Assembly (NCBI RefSeq): GCF_905220415.1
Contig: NC_059548.1
Location: 5,582,501-5,646,500, forward strand
DNA length: 64,000 bases
Source: Colias croceus
Taxonomy: Eukaryota; Arthropoda; Insecta; Lepidoptera; Pieridae
Reading direction: 5' to 3'
Shown: piece after piece, positions 55,595 to 64,000 of the stretch
How positions within the stretch are numbered: position 1 is the stretch's first letter
How the letters are laid out: each line of letters opens with the position of its first letter
The notes under the pieces: model-generated
The model's database searches: none
What the model was told of the DNA's origin: nothing
The model's input: only the letters and a program-made list of their open reading frames with translations
Made by a program: the position numbers and the translations under genes

Positions 55595-58500
55595 CGAGGC
55601 AGGTGCAGACTACGGCGGAGGTCTGTACCATCACGCCGTGCAGCCGTCTCATGGTAACAGATTTAAATACTAACTTAAAATTTTTAGTAGATACCGGTGC
55701 CAATGTATCCGTTTTACCCGTACCTAGAAATCCATTTAAATATAATAAATTATGTCGATCCGATCTTAAGTTATACGCTGCTAACGGTACAGAAATTGCA
55801 ACTTATGGCGTTAAATCTATTGTTTTAAATCTTAATTTAAGAAGACCGTACCGTTGGGATTTTATTTTAGCAGATGTCAAACAGCCAATATTGGGAGCTG
55901 ATTTTTTAACACATCATAAATTATTAGTTGATTTGTATCGAAAAAAGTTAATAGATCAAGTTACCGATTTACATGTATTAGCCTCCTTAGTTTCGTGTAC
56001 GCAACAATCGCTAAATTCTGTGTGCAAAGGTCACCCGTATTACGATTTACTAAGTATGTTTCCTGACATTATTAAGCCGATGTCGTTTAAAGAAACTACA
56101 TCGCATAACGTTTTGCATTATATAGAGACGAGCGGCCCACCTATTCATGCTCGAGCTAGACCGTTGCCCCCGGATAGATACAAAAAGGTGAAGGAAGAGT
56201 TCAGGGTTATGCAAGAATTAGGTATCTGTAGGCCTTCTAAAAGTGCTTGGGCTAGCCCGCTTCATGTTGTAGTTAAAAAGAATGGCGAGTTAAGGCCGTG
56301 CGGAGACTATCGACAGCTCAACGCAATTACAAAACCCGACAGATATCCAGTTCCGCGATTACACGACTTTACTTTTATATTGGCTAATAAAAAAATATAT
56401 TCAAAAGTAGACATAAATAGAGGCTATCACTGCATAAAAGTTGCCCCATGCGATATAGAAAAAACTGCTATTATTACCCCTTTTGGACTTTTTGAATTTC
56501 CCCGTATGAGTTTTGGCCTAAGGAACGCCGCACAAACGTTTCAACGTTTTATGAACAATACCGTTTTACAAGGTCTCGATTTTTTATTTTGTTACTTAGA
56601 TGACGTCATAATTGCCAGCGAAAATGAGACTTTACATCAAGAACATTTGAAGTTAGTATTCGAACGTTTCAATACATACGGCATATCTATAAACTTAAGC
56701 AAGTGTAGCTTCGGACAGTCGCGTATAGAATTCTTAGGTCACGAAGTAAGTGTAGATGGAATTAAACCACTCAAAGACAAGGTCGAGGCCATAGTTAATT
56801 TTCCTAAACCCGTTACAGTATCGGATTTAAGACGATTTTTAGGAATGATCAATTTTTATAGACCACATTTACCTCATTTAGCGTCACATCAATGCGAACT
56901 CAATAAATATTTAGTAAATTCTAAGAAAAATGATAAATCGAAAATTATTTGGAACAATGTTAGTGATAATGCTTTTGTGCAATGTAAGATAGGACTACAA
57001 AATGCCGTCACATTGTCACATCCCCTTTTAGATGTTCCCTTAGCCTTGATGACCGACGCTTCCAATACCTGTATGGGTGCGGTATTGCAACAGCGAGTAA
57101 AAGGTAAGTGGATACCCCTAGGATATTTTTCCAAAAAATTTTCGCCTACCGAGCAAAAGTATTCTACTTATGATAGGGAATTACTAGCGATTTTTCAAGC
57201 TATAAAATATTTTAGGAAATTGTTTGAAGGCCGTCCTTTAACAATATATACAGATCATAAACCATTATGTCATGCATTTTCTAAAATAGGTAATGACAGT
57301 AAAGAAACGCCTAGAAGGACGCGACAATTACTTTTTATAAGTGAATTTACGGTCGACATACAGCATATTAGCGGAAAAGATAATATTGTAGCCGATACTT
57401 TATCGCGCGTAGAAACAATTGTTTGCCCGACTGTACTCGACTTCAACGAACTTGCTGACTCGCAAGCGAAAGACGAGTACTTGATTAATATGACACGTAG
57501 TGGGCATAGCGATAATAATGTAAAATTTAAGAAAATGTATTTACCGACTTGTAAAAAAGGAGTATATTGCGAAGTTTCAAATAATATTATTAGACCTTAT
57601 TTAACAGAATATTTTAGAAAAATTGCTTTCGATAGTGTTCACAATCTAAGTCATCCCGGTATACGTACGACTCGGAAGATGGTCACTAAACAATTTTTTT
57701 GGCCTAGTATGAATAAAGATATAGGGAAATGGACCAAAGCGTGTGTAGCATGTCAAAGGTCGAAGATTTCGCGTCACGTTGTTTCGGATATAGGAAAGTT
57801 CCCGGAAGTTTCGCGATTCGAGCATATCCATGTGGATTTAGTTGGTCCATTGCCGACATCTCCACAGGGATTTAGATATTTATTAACAATTATAGATAGA
57901 TGTACGCGTTGGCCTGAAGCATTTCCCGTTAAAGAAATTACTGCAGACGTCGTTGCTAAGCATATTTATGAAGGATGGATAGTTAGGTATGGTTGTCCCA
58001 TCCGTATTACTAGCGATCAAGGACGTCAGTTTGAGTCGAATCTATTTTTAAAGTTAATGTCATTTTTGGGTATTCATAAAATTCGTACTACACCTTACCA
58101 CCCACAAAGTAATGGCGCGGTGGAAAGGTGGCATAGATCGTTGAAGGCAGCCCTTATGGCGAGACTGCTTAGTAGTAAAAAAACGTGGTTAGACGAATTA
58201 CCCACTGTTATGTTAGGGTTGAGAGCAGCAATACGAACTGATAGTAATGTTAGTGCCGCAGAATTGGCTTTCGGTAAAACTTTACGTTTGCCTGGCGAGT
58301 TCTACGATAGTTCTACAAATGACTGTGATGTAAACGATCCTTATAGTTTGGTAGAGAAAATCCGTGAAACTATATCTCAGTATCGTCCGACGAGAGATAA
58401 GACGAACGCAAAGAAAATATTCGTTTATTCCGATTTGCAAAGTTGTAGTCACGTTTTTGTTAGAGATGACGCAGTGCACAGGTCTCTAAAACCGCCTTAT

Positions 58501-58743
58501 GATGGTCCTTATCAAGTGTTAGAACGTAGTTCTAAAGTTTTTAAAATACAATTTCCGGATAGAGTCGCACGCGTTTCCATTGACAGGTTAAAGCCAGCCT
58601 TTATATTAAAAGATGATGTTACAGTTGAGAACAATATTGTTCCACATAATACATCTTTATCGAAGTCGGTTAAGCATGCGCCACCCATAAGCGTAACTAG
58701 GAGCGGTCGCGTAATCCGACGACCCGTGCGATTTGCGATATAG
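55486..58743 (+). CDS. Gypsy pol: protease, RT, RNase H, integrase
   Basis: The frame is 1,085 codons and overlaps gag by 109 bases in the -1 phase, so expression by frameshifting is likely and the first ATG need not be used. Domains in order: aspartic protease with VDTGANVS (Asp69), reverse transcriptase with YLDD at 370-373, RNase H with TDAS (Asp524) and 'YTDHKPLCHAF', and an integrase zinc segment (HPGIRTTRKMV with CVAC). The DDE core follows (HVDLVGPL, TSDQGRQF, NGAVERWH), then a GPY/F-type C-terminal module (PPYDGPYQVLER). Protease-RT-RNase H-integrase order is that of Ty3/Gypsy. No stop or frameshift is seen and all catalytic residues are present. Confidence 0.95.
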   Translation: MQLPLQVPAARSQVHPTVCLEEKPQPQRSSRPAGKLARQVQTTAEVCTITPCSRLMVTDLNTNLKFLVDTGANVSVLPVPRNPFKYNKLCRSDLKLYAANGTEIATYGVKSIVLNLNLRRPYRWDFILADVKQPILGADFLTHHKLLVDLYRKKLIDQVTDLHVLASLVSCTQQSLNSVCKGHPYYDLLSMFPDIIKPMSFKETTSHNVLHYIETSGPPIHARARPLPPDRYKKVKEEFRVMQELGICRPSKSAWASPLHVVVKKNGELRPCGDYRQLNAITKPDRYPVPRLHDFTFILANKKIYSKVDINRGYHCIKVAPCDIEKTAIITPFGLFEFPRMSFGLRNAAQTFQRFMNNTVLQGLDFLFCYLDDVIIASENETLHQEHLKLVFERFNTYGISINLSKCSFGQSRIEFLGHEVSVDGIKPLKDKVEAIVNFPKPVTVSDLRRFLGMINFYRPHLPHLASHQCELNKYLVNSKKNDKSKIIWNNVSDNAFVQCKIGLQNAVTLSHPLLDVPLALMTDASNTCMGAVLQQRVKGKWIPLGYFSKKFSPTEQKYSTYDRELLAIFQAIKYFRKLFEGRPLTIYTDHKPLCHAFSKIGNDSKETPRRTRQLLFISEFTVDIQHISGKDNIVADTLSRVETIVCPTVLDFNELADSQAKDEYLINMTRSGHSDNNVKFKKMYLPTCKKGVYCEVSNNIIRPYLTEYFRKIAFDSVHNLSHPGIRTTRKMVTKQFFWPSMNKDIGKWTKACVACQRSKISRHVVSDIGKFPEVSRFEHIHVDLVGPLPTSPQGFRYLLTIIDRCTRWPEAFPVKEITADVVAKHIYEGWIVRYGCPIRITSDQGRQFESNLFLKLMSFLGIHKIRTTPYHPQSNGAVERWHRSLKAALMARLLSSKKTWLDELPTVMLGLRAAIRTDSNVSAAELAFGKTLRLPGEFYDSSTNDCDVNDPYSLVEKIRETISQYRPTRDKTNAKKIFVYSDLQSCSHVFVRDDAVHRSLKPPYDGPYQVLERSSKVFKIQFPDRVARVSIDRLKPAFILKDDVTVENNIVPHNTSLSKSVKHAPPISVTRSGRVIRRPVRFAI

Positions 58744-59303
58744 TACTTTCACACAGTATTTAGCTATTGTCTTTAATTCGAAGTATTATCTGTATTGTAT
58801 GTAATTCAATTTATTATACTTGTGTGTTATATACATTTTTGTTAGAATGTAAGTTTATATTAGTTTACATGTAATATTGCGTCTTATACAAATTTTTATA
58901 TTAATTGTTCACTATACAACGTTTTGAAATATGTAATTTTATTTGTTTTTACCGTTTCATATTATTGTTTAATCATTTCATTTTATGTTTTACATAAATA
59001 TGATTAACATTATATTGTGCATATTTTACATTTTTGTGTAACTATTGCGAAAGAATAAAGTAATACGATAGTTTTGTTTTTACGCATTGAAGATGCTTAT
59101 TTAGTATTTCCTGTTTTTGTAATAATTAGTACCTATTTACTTAGTAAGTTATATCGGATTACATAGGTAATAATATGGTCACTCATTTAGCATTTTATTT
59201 AACTTCATTTGTACAGTATTCAATCACATTCATTTATTAATCGGCTCGCAGTGGGGACAGTTCAATCTTATCAATTAGTTCATATACCTTTTTTTGTACC
59301 AAT
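58744..59303 (+). other. Non-coding spacer between pol and the third frame
   Basis: AT-rich, 560 bp. Near its end 'tttattaatcggctcgcag' and 'tggggacag' resemble 3' splice sites that could serve a spliced subgenomic RNA for the next frame. A matching donor in the leader is not obvious. Confidence 0.4.
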
Positions 59304-59579
59304 ATGGGTAACTACGCAACAAAAGAGAAAACGGGAGGAGTTGCAAACGTGCAAATAGACTCCAGGAGTATAGACGATCACGTCAACACCATGGTCATAG
59401 TAATGATCATATTGGCTGTGATCGTTACGGTCATAGTTCTATTGGGCCTGCGTGGTTTTTGCCATCGCCGGATCAGGAGTTGGCTACGCCGCGAGGTGGA
59501 TAAGGCCAACCAAGGACGAGCGTCCGCGACGCTGGGGCAAGCGACCCAGCCTGCGCCGCCCACTGCGGGATACGCGTAA
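59304..59579 (+). CDS. Accessory ORF3: small N-myristoylated(?) membrane protein
   Basis: This 91-residue protein lies between pol and the 3' LTR, where retroviruses and errantiviruses carry env. It starts MGNYATKE, which fits the N-myristoylation rule (Gly2, Thr6, Lys7). Residues 30-49 form one hydrophobic helix (MVIVMIILAVIVTVIVLLGL), followed by Cys53 and a strongly basic segment (RGFCHRRIRSWLRREV), then a Gln/Pro/Ala tail. It has no signal peptide or glycoprotein features, so it is not a classical envelope. A role in membrane targeting or particle release is inference. The clean frame, good start context and position inside an otherwise intact element support a real gene. Confidence 0.7.
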   Translation: MGNYATKEKTGGVANVQIDSRSIDDHVNTMVIVMIILAVIVTVIVLLGLRGFCHRRIRSWLRREVDKANQGRASATLGQATQPAPPTAGYA

Positions 59580-59819
59580 AATAAATAATAATATCGTAAC
59601 GTAGTTGTAACATAAAGATAAATTCGTGTAGTGAAGTGTAATCCGATCAATTTTAATTAGGCTAAGCCGTTTAGATGTAAGATCTTATTTTTATTGTTGT
59701 GACATTATGAAATATTACGAATTAATATGTATTCAGTATTGCATTGTTATCTCATTTGTATTTTACGGCAATTTCTGTGTTTGTCTTTGTATTTTTTGGA
59801 GTGTATGTAGTTTTTTTTT

Positions 59820-59837
59820 GAAAAAGGGGGGGAATAA
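59820..59837 (+). promoter_or_regulatory. Gypsy polypurine tract
   Basis: gaaaaagggggggaataa immediately precedes the 3' LTR. Confidence 0.8.
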
Positions 59838-60055
59838 TGTAGGGACACACATGTACAATTCGCTGATCGAGCTTTTTGTATATGTGTGCGTCCACATTGT
59901 TTCCCCGACGCTTTTTAGATTTATTAGAATTTAAAGTCAGTAGTGCATAACGGCTAGCATAAATAACACTTATATATTGTGAAGAGCAATAAATTCATTG
60001 AAGGAAAGGCTTTATTATTTGGGGCAACCTACGGGGGCAAAGGCACTACTCAACA
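59838..60055 (+). repeat. Gypsy 3' LTR (218 bp)
   Basis: Identical by eye to the 5' LTR and followed by TTTAT. Confidence 0.95.
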
Positions 60056-60467
60056 TTTATTTTATCTTCTATTTCTATATTATGGCATCAATGCCTCTTA
60101 TTGTCCGTAGGAAGCTGCTGAGTGCTGATAAAGTTCCACCCTTATAAGGCAACATTTAACTGAAGCCAACTAAAACTTAGCTCTTAACTCCTTTGTTAAG
60201 TTCTGTGAGCGGTATTAGGGCAATTTATCGATTTTATCTCTTGTGGTAGCTTTACTGAGCCGATGGGTCAAGGTTTCTTCCATATATACTGTTACATTCG
60301 TAGGTAATAACTGAAAGATTCACAAACGCTGATAGCGCCTATGAAATTTAGATTTAATCGCGCATAATTGGATTTTCGTGTCTCACAAGAAGATATAACG
60401 TCCGAAGCAGAATTATTAGTGCCTGTGAAGGTAGTTGGTTGTAGAATCCTAGATCTTATCTATAATC
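60056..60467. other. Non-coding stretch after the Gypsy element
   Basis: No gene or repeat family recognised. Confidence 0.4.
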
Positions 60468-60975
60468 TTATATATAAAAATGAATCGCAAAATGTGTTGG
60501 TAAGCGCATAACTCGAGAACGGCTGAACCGATTTCGATAATTCTTTTTTTATTATATTTCTTGAAGTACGAGGATGGATCTTATGTAGAGAAAACGTAAA
60601 CATGTACCGAGGGCGAAGCCGGGGCGGACCGCTAGTCTTATATATAAAAATGAAACGCAAAATGTGTTGGTAAGCGCATAACTCGAGAACGGCTGAACCG
60701 ATTTCGATAATTATTTTTTTATTATATTTCTTGAAGTACGAGGATGGATCTTATGTAGAGAAAACGTAAACATGTACCACGGGCGAAGCCGGGGCGGACC
60801 GCTAGTATATGATAAAAAATGAATCGCTGAATGTGTTGGTAAGCGCAAAACTCGAGAATGGCTGAACCGACTTCGTTAATTCTTTTTTTATAATATTCTT
60901 TGAAGTACGAGGAGGGTTCTTATGGAGAGAAAATGTAAACATGGACCACGGGTGAAGCCGGGGCGGACCGCTAGT
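60468..60975 (-). repeat. Three tandem units of the 170-bp repeat, minus strand
   Basis: Units end (plus strand) with 'ccggggcggaccgctagt' at 60636, 60806 and 60975. They are the inverse of the units at 51075-51760, with high similarity. Confidence 0.9.
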
Positions 60976-61502
60976 TCTCAATGAAAGGACCAAATATGAT
61001 ATTTTTTATTGAGAGTTGTACGAGATTATTCCTAGCTTTGTTTGGTAGAAATAGAAGCAGACGTCTCCATGATATTCAGCTTTCACAGGGACTATGCATG
61101 ATATTTTTCTTTTTTAAAGACGATTGATATAAAATATAGTTAGCAGTTTGTTCATGTTATTATAACTGAAATGATTATAAAGATTTACTAGTACCGTTGA
61201 AACGTTATAGGTAGGTACTCAAAAAGTTAGACGCACAATAACAAGCATTGCATGTCCTATTTCAAGGTTTATTAGAAATCAATGAGAATGTATTATGGAA
61301 GCTTGGTAATAAAATTGTTTGTAGTGTGGTTGAAATCTTTTTGGGTTGTTTATACTTCTCCTTTTTGCGTGTCGCTTTTGTCGTTATTTAATATTCGAAT
61401 GTTTCTTTTATACATACTTTAGTGTAGTTTCATAATATCGTTAGCGAATAAACCTAGGCACACTTTATACATGTAGATTTCAAAAAAAAAGAAAATATTT
61501 TT
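60976..61502. other. Non-coding stretch
   Basis: AT-rich, nothing recognised. Confidence 0.4.
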
Positions 61503-61675
61503 AAGCTATTGTATAGCTTCTATCGCGGGACTTGAGCGCGGGGACCGAATCGAGAAATTCCGTAACGAAAAACCTCACGCTCCCCACTCTGACGGGCGGA
61601 GGTGTGGCTTGAAGGCATAACAACTAGCAAGGCATGCAATAGCTTTACCGCGGCAGTCCCCGAGTGCCATACGTC
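61503..61675. repeat. Unclassified GC-rich repeat (family X), second copy
   Basis: Same orientation as 54808-54972 and similar throughout, with small indels (for example an extra 'aacaactagcaagg'). It gives a spurious minus-strand frame. Confidence 0.75.
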
Positions 61676-62251
61676 GTTTTTTATTATATTATAAAATAAA
61701 ACATTTAATTGAAATATAATACAAAAATAAGGTTTCATGTGAGTATAATAATTTTAGTTTCAATTTAACAATCTGCGAAATATGTTGTGCAAACAAAATA
61801 TTTTACAACTGAAATTATGTTTTCATTTGAAAGCGTAATTGCTTAATTGCCGGGACCCTAATTTTTGTTGTAGGGCGTATAATTATCAAGGAAAACAGAC
61901 GCTGTTCGGATAAAATAACATCCCTTTTATTGCTAATGAAAATTAATGTTAAATAAAATTGCTTTTAAAACGTACATAACGTTTAGAATAAGAAAATAAC
62001 GGAGAAACGATAACAATGATGAACTACACTTGCAGCTGTCGCATTTTGGTTCGGAAAGGAAATTGTGCCAAGTCTTCTCGTTTAGATTATTTTGTTTTAC
62101 TGCAATATAAGAAAGAAATAGAATGAAATAATGTTATATAGTTAAGAATGTAATTTGTAGGCTTTGTGTTCGTGGATAGACTGTATTTATAGCGTTCGAT
62201 ATATCCATAGAGTTTTGAGGTGAATTGCAAAGGTGTACCCCTCTGAGGGGT

Positions 62252-62408
62252 TAGACAAGTGGCTTTCGTTTAGCGTAACGTTTGATAGAATAGATTATTA
62301 ATGTATGAGATTGACATAAGCTGTAGATAAATGTATCGACAGCTTACGTCAATGTCATACATTCATAATCTATTCCAAACGTTACGCTAATAGAAAGCCA
62401 CTTGTCTA
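62252..62408. mobile_element. Hairpin MITE
   Basis: TAGACAAGTGGCTTTC at the left is inverted as GAAAGCCACTTGTCTA at the right, and pairing continues through 'tagcgtaacgtttg' and 'atagattatt-atgtatga' almost to the centre. G runs (ggggt / gggggg) lie just outside both ends. No coding capacity. Confidence 0.8.
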
Positions 62409-63408
62409 GGGGGGCAGGTTGTCATAATTTTTAGGAAGTGTTTTATACGTAGCAAGAGAGTGATATTATATAATAAAAAAAGGAGAAAGGCTTTTCTACG
62501 TACGTCAACCCTTTTCTTCCTAAACTACAGTCTAACTCGGGTCATTATTCACAAACGACGATCCGAACGGAATTTTTACAATTCAATTGGGATACTTATT
62601 TCTCGAGGGATATCTAAATATCCGGATTTGTGAATTGCATTTTAAGGAATTCGCAAACGGCCCTTGGGTTGTTTATGTAAAGGTCAAGTGTGCACAATAT
62701 TTACTGAGGATCGGGTATTTATTTATATATCCCATATAAGTTTTATGTGTATTGTAGTTGCCAGATCAGTTGAGTGCCTGAATTTAAAATTCGATCTATA
62801 ATAATTAAAGAAAAATGAAGCTTTAATAATATGTTTAAGCAAAGCAACACTATATTATGCCTCTATGGAGTGTGACTTTAAAATTACGGGAGATATAAAT
62901 ATCAGAATCTCTGAAGCAATATTTTTATTGAACATTCGTTTAAATCCGATAAATTTTTTATTTTCATATGACGACGAAAATGATTTCAAAAACAAGAAAC
63001 TCTGAAATAATTAAAAAAAGGGCCTTTCTATCCGGTATTTTTTTAAATGACCAAATTTTTTTTCCTCGTACCTACTTAAATTAAAGTACCTATCTCCATT
63101 TTGGGCGTGTTACACTTACACTTAATTACTAACGAGTTTCTTAATTGCGTTTTAGTAATGGTCCCGGGGGTAATGTAGGACTAATTTGTGTATTTTATTA
63201 TATAGAAATTTCTGTGGTTAGTTAGTTTGTTGAAAATAGTGGTTAGACTAAATTACATGTTTTACAAATCCTGCCTATTAAAAAGTATAATATAAGTGTT
63301 TTTTTGCTATTTGCAGATAGCATTTTAAAAAGGCTCTTATTGAAGTTTTACAAAATGCCATAGTTCAACTTCACCGTACGTTGGTAATGCGTAATCTTCT
63401 CTTCTCTT

Positions 63409-63612
63409 AATATATATAAATCTCGTGTCACAATGTTTGTCCTCAATGGACTCCTAAAACCACTTAACCGATTATAATAAAATTCGCACACCATGTGCAG
63501 TTTGATCCAACTTGAGAGATAGGATAGGTTTTATCCCGGAAATCCCACGGGAAAGGGAAATATGCGGGGTTTTCTCTGAAAACGCGGGCGAAGCCGCGGA
63601 CGGAAATCTAGT
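63409..63612 (-). repeat. Dispersed repeat R1 copy (minus strand)
   Basis: Inverse of the copy at 8297-8500: minus strand from 'actagatttccgtccgcggc' to 'gacacgagatttatatatat', with 'cccgtgggatttccgggata' inside. Confidence 0.85.
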
Positions 63613-64000
63613 TTTGTTATGAAATTTTAAATTATGTTAGAAGTATAATTATATCCGTATATCCCACGTCTCACATCAATATGTCAGTTTTCTGCCAATA
63701 ATATAACTCTTAAACTGTACATTTTAAATTCTATTTTCCTTCATTTTTGAGTGAGAAAGCCTCGAGTAGGAAGCGATGCGACTAAGCCTGCTCTGGATTG
63801 ACTGAAATTTTAATAAAGGCGGACGAAAATTTCACTACCGCAGTCAACGGATTTATTTCCTTTTTACTTTTACGTATTCTTCCCGTCTTATTTAAATAAT
63901 GCAGCTGTTTGTTTAGCTGAGCGCTTAAGATTCATTTCTAAAATATGCATTGTATTAAAAAAAGAAAATTTATTTAGAGAAGGATTCATAAGATGTGAAT

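Larger units (their letters stand above)
54991..60055 (+). mobile_element. Ty3/Gypsy LTR retrotransposon, probable CsRn1/Kabuki group
   Basis: The 5,065-bp element has identical 218-bp LTRs, TTTAT duplications, a primer-binding site, a short gag frame, an overlapping pol frame, a third small frame and a polypurine tract (aaaaaggggggg before 59838). The gag tail has a CX2HX9CX3C motif instead of the usual CCHC knuckle, and the primer site fits tRNA-Trp; both are known marks of the CsRn1 group. It inserted in the T-rich tail of repeat X. Pol looks intact but gag lacks its capsid region. Confidence 0.9.
61676..64000. other. Non-coding stretch to window end
   Basis: No gene supported. It contains a hairpin MITE at 62252-62408 and an R1 copy at 63409-63612. 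Confidence 0.5.

Noticed and set aside
59304..59579. ORF3 of the Gypsy element as a classical envelope gene
   Set aside because: No signal peptide, furin-type site or large ectodomain; only one helix and a likely acylated N-terminus.

Overview
The window is a stretch of AT-rich eukaryotic nuclear DNA, almost certainly from a moth or butterfly (Lepidoptera). The evidence is the dispersed short repeats with 'ccgcccgcggcttcgcccgcg'-type heads and 'ataatattagta' tails, the mix of non-LTR and DNA transposon families, and a spliced host gene with GT-AG introns. There are no bacterial operons, rRNA genes or CRISPR arrays. The only tRNA-like sequence is the head of a SINE.

Layout. 1-3600 is non-coding with scattered repeats. 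3644-8161 is a complete, apparently intact Copia (Ty1) retrotransposon with two identical 205-bp LTRs and a GTACT target duplication; it sits inside a short repeat that belongs to a three-copy tandem (to about 8667). 9217-9764 holds two more short repeats. 11270-14400 is a minus-strand Jockey/CR1-like non-LTR element with one frameshift between endonuclease and reverse transcriptase. 15086-16859 is a TA-flanked pogo/Tigger-like DNA transposon that keeps a pipsqueak-type helix-turn-helix exon but has lost its catalytic core. 17221-19832 is a 5'-truncated minus-strand RTE-like element with an 853-codon open frame. 19840-32690 is mostly non-coding with small repeats. 32699-35684 is an unclassified terminal-inverted-repeat element enclosing fragments of a non-LTR element. 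37695-40653 is another inverted-repeat element with a nested pogo/Tigger MITE.

Host gene. From 49822 leftwards to 42117 on the minus strand I can assemble six 3' exons of one gene. They encode a short Ser/Thr/Pro-rich ectodomain segment, one transmembrane helix and a cytoplasmic tail of about 170 residues rich in Arg, Ser and Pro. Its introns hold a hAT-like element (47880-48915) that itself carries a palindromic MITE, a tRNA-derived SINE and other MITEs. I could not name the gene, and its 5' exons are not visible here.

Right part. 51075-51760 is a four-unit tandem of a 170-bp repeat, mirrored by a three-unit array on the opposite strand at 60468-60975. 52322-54521 is a non-autonomous LTR element (342-bp LTRs, one mismatch) with a 67-bp tandem repeat inside. 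54991-60055 is a Ty3/Gypsy element of probable CsRn1/Kabuki type. It has identical 218-bp LTRs, an intact pol, a gag that appears to lack its capsid part, and a small third frame predicted to be N-myristoylated with one membrane helix. The rest is repeat-bearing non-coding sequence.

Taken together this is a transposon-dense intronic/intergenic region in which at least two LTR elements inserted very recently. The most unusual items are the gag-reduced Gypsy element with its accessory membrane protein, the intron-containing pipsqueak-only transposon, and a tandemly duplicated splice acceptor in the host gene.
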